Assembly (NCBI RefSeq): GCF_018122595.1
Contig: NZ_JAGRQH010000002.1
Location: forward strand, 310,001-374,000
Direction of reading: 5' to 3'
DNA from: Neokomagataea anthophila
Lineage (GTDB): Bacteria; Pseudomonadota; Alphaproteobacteria; Acetobacterales; Acetobacteraceae
DNA: 64,000 nt
This document shows, one piece after another, positions 35,982 to 44,800 of the stretch. The translations under genes and the position numbers were made by a program. The notes beneath the pieces are model-generated. The model saw only the letters and a list, made by a program, of their open reading frames with translations, ran no database searches and was not told the DNA's origin. The stretch's first letter is position 1, and the number at the start of each line of letters is the position of its first letter.

Positions 35982-36312
35982 CACGCAGCAGTACGTTACG
36001 AACACACTCCCGCAACGTTTTTACAAAACGGGTGAAGTTTGCCTTGACTCATCCCCCCTCCTCCCGTCAGTCTCATGCTTGAAAACGGCGCAATACTGCG
36101 GCCCCTGCGGCAAAGGTGACCCCGATTCAGGCCTGTGCATCACCCTCTTTTTTCGTACGCAAGAAGCGCTATGAACAGGATGAAGCCTTGATCGAAAGCG
36201 CTTCGCCCACCATAACGCCGCAGACTTGCATGTTCCACGCACCACGCCCTCACAGCGCCGCTTGGACCTTCAACATGCACAAGCCTGTTTTCACCTTTTC
36301 TGGACCACGATC
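35982..36312. other. Long untranslated stretch before miaB
   Basis: Roughly 330 bases hold no gene I can support. A short 7-base inverted repeat (AAGCGCT ... AGCGCTT, around 36165-36204) is visible. A frame open through 36226 in phase with miaB has no family-like residues before the TTG at 36313. Confidence 0.5.
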
Positions 36313-37716
36313 TTGAGCGCCGAGCTGACCTCCACTCCTTCTGCCACCCGCCCCCGTCAGGGCCTGCACGTCATTACGTGGGGCTGCCAGATGAATGTCT
36401 ATGACAGCGCCCGCATGTCTGACGTTCTACGCCCCCTTGGCTATGCACCGGTGGAAACCGCAGAAGATGCCGATATGGTCATCCTCAACACGTGCCATAT
36501 CCGTGAACGTGCAACAGAAAAGGTCTTCTCAGAACTCGGCCGTCTACGCAAAATCCGTGACGAACGGATGCAAGACGGCAAAAGCCGCACAGTCATCGCA
36601 GTAGCAGGCTGCGTGGCTCAAGCCGCAGGGGAAGAAATCCTCTCCCGCGCCCCTTATGTCGATCTGGTGCTTGGCCCACAAACCTATCACCGCTTGCCTG
36701 AAATGGTCGCCCGCGCATCCCGCGCCGGCGGCGCTGTCATTGATACAGACTTCCCAACAGAACAGAAGTTTGACTTCCTGCCAGAGCAAGCCGCACCACA
36801 AAGCACCGGCAACCTTACCGCCTTCCTGACCATCCAAGAAGGCTGCGATAAATTCTGCTCTTTCTGCGTTGTGCCTTATACGCGCGGCGCTGAAAGCAGC
36901 CGTCCAGTTTCTTCAGTCGTGGCGGAAGCACGCCGCATGGTCGCATCGGGCGTCCGTGAAATCACCCTACTGGGCCAGAACGTCAACGCCTATCACGGCC
37001 TAGACGACCAAGGCCGCAGCACCACATTGGCGGAACTCGCAGCACTGCTGGCGGACATCCCCGGCTTGGCCCGCATCCGCTACAGCACGTCCCACCCGCG
37101 CGATGTCGAACAAACATTGATCGACGCGCACCGGGACATCCCAGCCCTCATGCCTTTCCTGCACCTTCCGGTCCAGAGTGGTTCAGACCGCGTGCTAAAG
37201 GCTATGAATCGTGGCCATACCGCCGATGAATACAGAGAGAGCATCCGCCTCCTCCGTAAGGCACGCCCAGACCTTGCCCTATCCTCCGACTTCATCGTCG
37301 GCCACCCGGGCGAAACCGAGCAAGACTTCCAAGACACCATGCAGCTGATTCGTGATATCGGCTTTGCAAGTGCCTATAGCTTCAAATATTCCCCACGCCC
37401 CGGCACCCCGGCCGCAGGCCAACCCCTGCAAGTGGCAGAAGACATCAAAGACCGGCGCTTGGCGGAGCTTCAGGCCCTGCTGCGTGAACAGCAGGATGCC
37501 TTCAATGAATCGCTGGTCGGCACGGTTCAGGATGTGCTGATCACCGGGCTTGGCCGCAAGCCAGGCCAACTCGCAGGACGTTCCCCGTACCTGCAACCCA
37601 TCCATTTTGACGGCCCCGCTGAACTCATTGGCCAGATCGTCAAAGTGTCCATCACCATCCGCCGCACGAACTCGCTCGGTGGCGTCCTGATCCGGGAGAC
37701 AGCCCTCGCTTGCTGA
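36313..37716 (+). CDS. miaB: tRNA-2-methylthio-N6-dimethylallyladenosine synthase MiaB
   Basis: This radical-SAM methylthiotransferase modifies A37 of tRNAs. The N-terminal cluster-binding domain begins TWGCQMNVYDSARM, with further cysteines in NTCHIRERATEK and VAGCVAQ. The radical-SAM motif is CDKFCSFCVVPYTRG, and a TRAM domain is at the C terminus. The start is uncertain: TTG 36313 fits the usual short leader before GLHVITWGC, whereas ATG 36226 would add 29 atypical residues. From TTG the product has 467 residues. Its stop overlaps the phoH start. Confidence 0.92.
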   Translation: MSAELTSTPSATRPRQGLHVITWGCQMNVYDSARMSDVLRPLGYAPVETAEDADMVILNTCHIRERATEKVFSELGRLRKIRDERMQDGKSRTVIAVAGCVAQAAGEEILSRAPYVDLVLGPQTYHRLPEMVARASRAGGAVIDTDFPTEQKFDFLPEQAAPQSTGNLTAFLTIQEGCDKFCSFCVVPYTRGAESSRPVSSVVAEARRMVASGVREITLLGQNVNAYHGLDDQGRSTTLAELAALLADIPGLARIRYSTSHPRDVEQTLIDAHRDIPALMPFLHLPVQSGSDRVLKAMNRGHTADEYRESIRLLRKARPDLALSSDFIVGHPGETEQDFQDTMQLIRDIGFASAYSFKYSPRPGTPAAGQPLQVAEDIKDRRLAELQALLREQQDAFNESLVGTVQDVLITGLGRKPGQLAGRSPYLQPIHFDGPAELIGQIVKVSITIRRTNSLGGVLIRETALAC

Positions 37717-38948
37717 ACACCTCACCGTCCCGCTCCGCCGCCCCTATGTCTGAGCCACAGGCAAACCCTGCCGGCCATGGGGGAAATACCCGCACCATAG
37801 CCCTGCGTTTTAACGACAACATCCTGCTACAGCGCCTTTTAGGTGACCATGACCGTCACCTCGTGCGCCTTGAAGCGGGTTTTGATGTCCGCCTCTCCTG
37901 CCGCGGCAACAAGATTGCCATTACAGGAGAAGACGAAGCCGTAAGCCGTGCTCAAGCAGCAATCATCGCCCTTTATAATCACCTAGAGGGCGGTGCGCAG
38001 ATTGATGGTGCCCAGATTGACGGGATCATCCGCCTGACCGCACTCCCTAGCCGTCAGGACAAGCCCCGCACCAATTATGGCGAGGCACCTGCTCCTACAG
38101 CCGAGCATAAACAGCACGAACGCCCACGCCACCAGCGCAACCACCCGCAGCAGCGCCACAACGGGCAACAGCGCCATAATAACGCGCCGCCACAAGCTGC
38201 TAATGCGCCATTTGGTGATCTGCCTGCCATCCGAACAAAGCGCGGCGTCATTGCCCCACGCTCACACGGACAGGCTGCTTATATGGAGATGCTCGGGCGT
38301 ACCGACCTCGTCTTCGGCATTGGCCCCGCAGGTACGGGAAAAACCTATCTTGCCGTAGCCCAAGGCGTGAGCATGCTACTAGCCGGACAGGTTGACCGTA
38401 TCATTCTCTCACGCCCCGCGGTTGAAGCTGGTGAAAAACTCGGTTTCCTACCGGGTGACATGCGTGAGAAGATCGACCCCTATCTTCGCCCGCTTTATGA
38501 TGCTCTGCATGATATGATGCCGGGTGACCAAGTCGTACGCCGCATGGGCACGGGCGAAATTGAAGTCGCCCCCCTCGCTTTCATGCGTGGCCGTACACTA
38601 GCACACTCATACGTCATTTTGGATGAAGCCCAGAACACGACGCCAGCACAAATGAAAATGTTCCTCACCCGCATGGGTGAAGGCACACGCATGGCCGTGA
38701 CGGGTGACCTCAGCCAGATCGACCTTCCGGGCGGTGTATCCTCCGGATTACGAGAAGCCGTCGAAACCCTTGATGGTCTCAAGGGAATTGGCGTAACTCA
38801 TTTCTCCTCACAAGACGTTGTGCGTCACCCCTTGGTGGCGCGCATCGTTGATGCCTATGAACAGAAAGCGCCAGCCACCCGTGACAATGTCCGGGACCGA
38901 CTGCGCCGGGAAAGCAATGGAACCTCCAAGTCCCCACGCCGCTACTGA
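37710..38948 (+). CDS. phoH: PhoH-family P-loop ATPase
   Basis: The 412-residue protein has an N-terminal KH-like region (residues 28-110, ending with a short duplicated GAQID element), a low-complexity linker rich in His, Gln, Asn and Arg (about 128-165), then the PhoH ATPase core with Walker A GPAGTGKT and Walker B YVILDEAQN. TTG 37710 has GGGAGA 10 bases upstream and is the apparent start; ATG 37746 is the alternative. PhoH is linked to RNA metabolism alongside YbeY, encoded next. Confidence 0.9.
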   Translation: MLNTSPSRSAAPMSEPQANPAGHGGNTRTIALRFNDNILLQRLLGDHDRHLVRLEAGFDVRLSCRGNKIAITGEDEAVSRAQAAIIALYNHLEGGAQIDGAQIDGIIRLTALPSRQDKPRTNYGEAPAPTAEHKQHERPRHQRNHPQQRHNGQQRHNNAPPQAANAPFGDLPAIRTKRGVIAPRSHGQAAYMEMLGRTDLVFGIGPAGTGKTYLAVAQGVSMLLAGQVDRIILSRPAVEAGEKLGFLPGDMREKIDPYLRPLYDALHDMMPGDQVVRRMGTGEIEVAPLAFMRGRTLAHSYVILDEAQNTTPAQMKMFLTRMGEGTRMAVTGDLSQIDLPGGVSSGLREAVETLDGLKGIGVTHFSSQDVVRHPLVARIVDAYEQKAPATRDNVRDRLRRESNGTSKSPRRY

Positions 38949-39405
38949 TATTATCATCGAAGACGCCCGATGGCGGGCGGCAGTACGCGATGCAGAACGC
39001 ACCATATGGCGCGCGCTCGCGGCTGTCGCCCGGCAGGGTGGACCCGACTTCAGCAGCGGCCCCGCTCCTTCTATCCTCCTTTCAAGTGATCGTGTGGTCA
39101 AAAGGCTCAATGCGCGTTTCCGTAACCGCAATAAGCCAACCAATGTCCTGACCTTCACGGCTATGGCCCCGGGCCATGGCGGTGACATCATTCTGGGCTT
39201 TGAAACCGTCGCTCGAGAGGCACATGCCGCAGGGCGCTCCATGCGTGCGCATCTGTCACATTTGGTGATGCACGGCGCCCTCCACCTTGATGGCCATGAC
39301 CACCACCACCCCGGCGAAGCACGGGCGATGGAGAGCCTTGAAAGCAAAGCACTACGCTCTCTTGGCTTCGGTGACCCATGGAAGAACGGAGGAGCACGCC
39401 AATGA
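38917..39405 (+). CDS. ybeY: Endoribonuclease YbeY
   Basis: From ATG 38917, which lies 32 bases inside phoH, the product has 162 residues. The metal site HGALHLDGHDHHHPGEA has the His-x3-His-x5-His pattern of the family, preceded by NVLTFTA and ILGFETVAREA. YbeY acts in 16S rRNA 3' processing and ribosome quality control. Its stop overlaps the corC start (ATGA). Confidence 0.93.
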   Translation: MEPPSPHAATDIIIEDARWRAAVRDAERTIWRALAAVARQGGPDFSSGPAPSILLSSDRVVKRLNARFRNRNKPTNVLTFTAMAPGHGGDIILGFETVAREAHAAGRSMRAHLSHLVMHGALHLDGHDHHHPGEARAMESLESKALRSLGFGDPWKNGGARQ

Positions 39406-40349
39406 CGGATGATCAAACAGAGCGCTCTTCGGATGACAGCAAACGCAACGGACAAAGAAGCGGCCTGTTCAACATCTTCAGCCGCCGCGGACGTGATCAA
39501 GGACTGCGTGACTCCATCGCCACCCTCGTTCATGAAGCCGCACAGCCAGCAGACGATTCAGACATAGAGCCCGAGCTTGATCGGCAAGAGCGGTCATTGA
39601 TCCTCAATGTGCTGCGTCTGCGTGATATTACGGCGGATGACGTCATGATCCCTCGCGCAGATATCATTGCCATGGCTGAGCATATCTCGCTGGAAGATGC
39701 CCTTGCTCTGATGCGGCAAGAAAACCATTCCCGCATGCCCGTTTATCGCGGGCAGTTGGATGATATTGCAGGCATGATCCACGTGAAAGACTTGGTCGCT
39801 TACGTGGATGACCCCGCTGCGTTCGACATTCGTCCTCTGCTACGTCAGCCCTTAATGATCGCGCCGACCATCCCCGTGCTCGATCTCTTGCTGCAAATGC
39901 GTCAACGCCGCGTTCATATGGCACTCGTGATTGACGAATATGGCAGTATTGATGGCCTCGTCACGATTGAAGACCTCATTGAGACTATCGTAGGCGATAT
40001 CGCTGACGAACATGATGACCCCGTCACAGCATTATGGACCGAACGCCCTGACGGCTCATTTGATCTGGATGCTCGCCTCCCTGTTGAAGAACTCGAAGCA
40101 CGTTTAGGCGCGATCCTGACCGATGCTGAGCGTGAATCCGAAATTGAAACCGTGGGCGGCCTTGTGTTCCGCTTGGCTGAACATGTCCCCGCACGTGATG
40201 AGATTTTGACCCATGAAAGCGGGTTAGAGTTCCGTGTTCTGGATGCGGACGCGCGCCATATTCGCTCTTTGCGCATGCGTGTTCCAGAAGGCTGGGAACA
40301 CCGCCCCATGCCCGAACGTCATCCAACTGAGGATGACCGCAGCGCGTAA
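39402..40349 (+). CDS. corC: CorC/HlyC-type CBS-domain protein
   Basis: ATG 39402 has GGAGG 9 bases upstream and overlaps the ybeY stop. The 315-residue soluble protein has a CBS pair at about 75-190 (DVMIPRADIIAM, then HMALVIDEYGSIDGLVTIEDLIETIVGDI) and the C-terminal CorC_HlyC FAD-like domain (LDARLPVEELEARLG, ETVGGLVFRL). Implicated in Mg2+/Co2+ efflux in enterobacteria. The lnt gene that often follows is not here. Confidence 0.9.
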   Translation: MTDDQTERSSDDSKRNGQRSGLFNIFSRRGRDQGLRDSIATLVHEAAQPADDSDIEPELDRQERSLILNVLRLRDITADDVMIPRADIIAMAEHISLEDALALMRQENHSRMPVYRGQLDDIAGMIHVKDLVAYVDDPAAFDIRPLLRQPLMIAPTIPVLDLLLQMRQRRVHMALVIDEYGSIDGLVTIEDLIETIVGDIADEHDDPVTALWTERPDGSFDLDARLPVEELEARLGAILTDAERESEIETVGGLVFRLAEHVPARDEILTHESGLEFRVLDADARHIRSLRMRVPEGWEHRPMPERHPTEDDRSA

Positions 40350-40357
40350 ATAAAACC

Positions 40358-40393
40358 ACCCCTCCAGCGCCAGAAGGCCGCGTTGGGGGGGGG
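40358..40393 (+). terminator. G-rich hairpin after corC
   Basis: CCCCTCCA plus GCG pairs, with a small bulge, to CGC plus TGGGGGGG, ending in an uninterrupted run of nine G. It lies 9 bases after the corC stop. It may end the miaB-phoH-ybeY-corC transcript, though no T-run follows. Confidence 0.4.
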
Positions 40394-40523
40394 ACAGCCC
40401 AAGCTGTGATCAGCTAGGGGCTTGACGCACAGGGGGCAGCGTGTGCCATTGACAGGCATCTAAAGTTGCTTACGGCCCCTCACTTACCCTGCGGGTCTTT
40501 TTCGGCAAGGGAACTACTGTCTT

Positions 40524-41159
40524 ATGTCCTTCGGTCGCCGCGCTTTTTTATCTACTCTTCCGGCCAGTGCTGTTGCACTCGGGCTAAGCGCCAATTTTGC
40601 TCATGCTGACACCCCCCTGCCAGCCAATGACCCGCGCCTTGCCCCACGCTTTTTAGGCCGTCCAGATGCCCCCATCCATGTGGATGAGTGGTTTTCCATG
40701 ACATGTACCCATTGCGGCCATTTCGCAGAGACTGTCTTTCCAGAAGTTAAAGCCAAGCTGATCGACACCGGTAAAATCTGCTATCGCTTCCATGACTTCC
40801 CGTTGGATCAATTGGCCCTTCTTGGCGCCATGGTTGCCCGCTCCCTCCCCGCAGACCGTTATTTCCCTTTCACGGATGATCTTCTGCGCACCCAAATGCA
40901 ATGGGCCTTCGCACGTGATGTGGACCCTATTGCTGAGCTCAAAAAACATGCCGCTCTGGCCGGTTTATCGGCTGCTGAGGTCGATGCCATTAACGCGGAT
41001 GAAACCTTCCGCCAAGCAATCGTGGCACGCCAAGATAAAGACCAATCTTTCCTAGGTATTTCTGGCACACCCTACTTCCGCATCAATAATACTCCAGCGG
41101 ACAGCTCAATCGGCTTAAGCTATGATGCCTTCACAGCTGCTCTCGCAAAGGCGCATTGA
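40524..41159 (+). CDS. DsbA-like thiol oxidoreductase with Tat-type signal, copy 1
   Basis: The 211-residue periplasmic protein starts with a twin-arginine-like signal (GRRAFLS, then a hydrophobic stretch ending FAHA). The thioredoxin-fold active site is CTHC (FSMTCTHCGHFAE) and the cis-proline loop is SGTPYF. An additional cysteine (GKICYRF) is absent from copy 2. DsbA proteins introduce disulfides in exported proteins; such genes next to smc recur in alphaproteobacteria. The second copy follows 1 base after the stop. Confidence 0.88.
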   Translation: MSFGRRAFLSTLPASAVALGLSANFAHADTPLPANDPRLAPRFLGRPDAPIHVDEWFSMTCTHCGHFAETVFPEVKAKLIDTGKICYRFHDFPLDQLALLGAMVARSLPADRYFPFTDDLLRTQMQWAFARDVDPIAELKKHAALAGLSAAEVDAINADETFRQAIVARQDKDQSFLGISGTPYFRINNTPADSSIGLSYDAFTAALAKAH

Positions 41160-41160
41160 T

Positions 41161-41799
41161 ATGACCCATTCTCCTGCTCTAACCCGCCGCTTCCTCCTAG
41201 GCGCAGCACCTGCCGCTACACTCTTGGGCGCGACTGCACGTGCACAAACCACCAGCGCACCAAATCTTCTGGCGCAGCGTATGAGCCCACGAATCATTGG
41301 CAACCCGAATGCCAAAGTTCTTGTGCAAGAATGGTTCTCTCTGACGTGCACCCACTGCGCACATTTCGCGACGGAAGAATTCCCCGAAATCAAAGCCAAG
41401 CTGATCGATACCGGTAAAATCCGCTATCAATTCCATGATTTCACTGGAGACCAAGTCGGCCTCACAGCCGCCATGATCGCCCGTGCGCTGCCTGAAGAGC
41501 GCTATGTTCCTTTCTTGGAAGCGCTGTTCTCTAGCCAAATGCAATGGGCCTTTAGCCGCGATGGTGACCCCATTGACCGCCTGAAGCAAATCTCGGCCCT
41601 CGCCGGTATTTCCTCCAGCGAATTTGACGCGATCCATAACGACATGGGCTACATGCAAGCCGTGTTCGAACAGGTCAAAAAAGACGCAGACACTTATAAC
41701 ATTACGGGCACGCCCTATTTCCGCTTTAACAACACAGCGTATAGTCAAGATCCCGAAACCTATGACAAATTTGCCGACCTCGTCGCCAAAGCGTCTTAA
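41161..41799 (+). CDS. DsbA-like thiol oxidoreductase with Tat-type signal, copy 2
   Basis: The 212-residue paralogue of the preceding gene shares EWFS-TCTHC-HFA, IDTGKI-Y-FHDF and GTPYFR across its length. It also has a twin-arginine-like signal (LTRRFLLGAA ... ATARA). The active site is CTHC and the cis-proline is in ITGTPYF. ATG 41161 follows the first copy's stop directly. The pair is a tandem duplication with considerable divergence, so the copies may differ in partner or redox potential. smc follows after 27 bases. Confidence 0.88.
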   Translation: MTHSPALTRRFLLGAAPAATLLGATARAQTTSAPNLLAQRMSPRIIGNPNAKVLVQEWFSLTCTHCAHFATEEFPEIKAKLIDTGKIRYQFHDFTGDQVGLTAAMIARALPEERYVPFLEALFSSQMQWAFSRDGDPIDRLKQISALAGISSSEFDAIHNDMGYMQAVFEQVKKDADTYNITGTPYFRFNNTAYSQDPETYDKFADLVAKAS

Positions 41800-41826
41800 C
41801 TGATTTGAAAACCCACACCGCACCGC

Positions 41827-44800
41827 ATGGCTTCATCTGACACGACGATCAGCCGCCTCACCATCGGCGGCTTCAAAAGCTTTGCGGATGAAGTGCGGGT
41901 TGACATCCTCCCGGGGCTGACCGGCATTGTCGGCCCCAATGGTTGCGGCAAATCCAACGTCGTTGAAGCTCTGCGTTGGGCAATGGGAGAAGCATCCGCC
42001 CGCGCCCTACGAGGAGGCGAGTTGGATGACCTCATTTTTGCTGGCACCAATGCCCGCGCTGCGCGGAATCTCGCGCAAGTCACCCTTCATATTACCAATG
42101 CGCGCGGCCTTGCTCCCGCTCCATTCCATGAGGCTGATGAGCTTGAAGTCACGCGCAAGGCCGAGCGCGGGTCTGGCAGCGAATACCGCATCAATGGGCG
42201 TGTTATCCGCGCACGTGATGTACAAACCCTCTTCGCGGACCTCGCCTCCGGCGCACGCAGTTCCGCCATTGTCAGCCAAAACCGTGTTGGGCTGCTCATT
42301 GCTGCCAAACCCGAAGAACGACGCCTCCTCTTGGAAGAGGCCGCTGGCATCACCGGACTCCACGCCCGCCGCCATGATGCTGAACTGAAACTCCGCCAAA
42401 CCGAAGCCAACCTTGCTCGCGCAGAAGATTTGCGCCTCCAGCTTGAAGAGCGGCTGGAGCAACTCTCTGAACAATCCGGCCAAGCCAAGATTTACCGTGA
42501 ACTCTCCGAGCAAATTCGTACGTTCGAAGAGCAGTTGCATTGCCTGCTTCATGCCCGTGCCAATCGCGCCGTACAACGCAGCCGCGATGACCTTGCCCGT
42601 GCCAAAGAAACCTTAAAACAAGCCGAACAAGAACTCGAAAAAGCGCAGATTGCGGAATTTCAAACTAGAGCCGCTTTGCCCGCAGCCCGTAAAGCCTGCG
42701 AAGATGCTCGCTCCACCGTTGAAAACCTCCGCCTTGAAGCCGAGACAGCACGTCACAACCTCAACCGTGCACGTGAGACCGCAGCCAGCGCGACTGAACG
42801 TTTACAAACAGCCGAAGCAGACCTCACCGCTCTCACCATCCGCTTTCAAGACAGCCAAAACACCGAGCACGAAACCCGCGAAGCCCTCGCCGCCTACGAA
42901 AACGAACGCCAAAAAGCACCAACGGAACATGCTGCTTTATCTGCGGACGTCACCCGCCTCATGGCAGAAGAAAACGCTCAACAACGCGCTTACGATACCG
43001 CCCAGCGGCATTATGACCTTGAAAGCGTACAACAAGACGCTGCACGCACTGCACTCTCAGCCCTGACGACACAATTAGAGCAAGAACACCACACGCTAAA
43101 CAACGCTGAACAAGAACGCGCAGAGTTGCAGAAACAATGCAAGAATGGCCCTCCGCTCGAAACCTTACAACACCGCGTAAATGAAGCCGTCACCGCTGCA
43201 GAGACCGCTCGTCACGCAGAACACACGACCCGCCAAGCCGCACAAGACGCACGCCTGACCCGCGAACAAGCGTCCCGCGCGGTCCAAGATGCACGCCAAC
43301 AAGAAAGCACGTTCCAAAAAACCTTACACGACCTTCAACAACGCCACGTCACCACTCAGCAACGTTTGACCCAAGACCAAGCCGCCCACCATGACGCCGT
43401 TTCTGCACAACTCACCCCCGAACAAAAAGCGCAATTAGCAACCACGCTCGAACAGGCAAAAGCGGCCCTCTCAACACACCAAGCCGCCGAAAATAGCGCC
43501 AATATGGCTCTCGACACACTTAATGCCCGCTGGGTCCAAGCCTGCGCAGCATCCGAGGCCGGAGCACAACGCTATACAGCCCTCAGGCGTGCTCTTGATG
43601 ACGCACAAACACACTATGAACACAGCCAAAAACGCCACGTCGAAGCAGAACAACACGTTGCCCACTGCCGCACGGAGCAGCCTGACCCCACGCTGCTTGA
43701 GCAAGCCACGCACGCCGTTCACACTTACGAGCAAACCCTCACATCACTGGAAGAGCGCCTTTCTCACGCTGAAACCGCCCTTACAACCGCCCACAAAACG
43801 ACTGAAGATGCCCAAACAACCGAGCGTATGGCCGAGGCATCTTTACTTAAAAAACGAAGCCAAGCCGAAGGCCTCGCTCAAAGCCTCAAAGACACAACCC
43901 AAGAGCCTCATCCTCTTATTGATGCGCTATCCGTCCCCAGCCACCTCACTCATGCTGTTGCAGCGGCCCTAGCAGATGGGATCGACGCATCCCTCGCCTC
44001 AGACGATATTCCCGCCACACGCCGCTGGCGCCTCCTACCACAAGCCTCTTTTGATACAACCGACACAACACCACTCCACACAACACTCGCCAGCCTCACC
44101 CCACTCAGCGCACTGCTCACCTGCCCTGACGCTACGCGCCGCTGCTTTGACCATATTCTTCTCCTGCCAAATGACGCAGATGGCCCCAGCCTCCAAGCAC
44201 ACCTCCACCCCGGGCACTCTCTCGTCACCACAAAAGGTGCATTATGGCGCTGGGACGGATATCATCGTGCAGCCTCAACACAAGACCAAAGCGCCGTCTT
44301 GCTCGAACGTCGTCGTAACCTCACCGCCCTAAAAAAAGAGATCACGGCAGAGGAAGCGTGCCTTCCCGCGTTGCAAGCACAAACTCATACAGCACAAACA
44401 GCACTTAAAACCGCGTCAGACACTCTCACAGCCCTACGCGGCCAACGCAGCATAGAAGAACATGCCCTTAGCCAAGCCAGAACAACTTTAGCCCAACACA
44501 CCCAACTCAGTACCCGCGCTACAGATCGCCTCGAAACTGCCTTACAAAAGAATGAAGACACCGCGCGCATCCTTCAAGCAGCACACTCACGCCTAAACGC
44601 CGCGCAAACCGCCTATCAGAACCAAAAACCACCAGAACACCTCAAAGCCGCAGCCGATGCGCTCGCACAGGACGTTCAAACCGCTCAAGCCACACTCAAC
44701 ACATGCCGCCAAAACCGCAACAACGCCCAGACCGACCTCGAGCACACACAGCATACGCGTGACCAAGCATTCCTGCGCCACCGTGCTGCCGAAGACCAAA

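Noticed and set aside
35938-36174. Cysteine-containing frame downstream of plsC that recalls a Fur tail
   Set aside because: The CGPCGKG-like cysteines do not match Fur zinc motifs in spacing, and no Fur DNA-binding domain is present.
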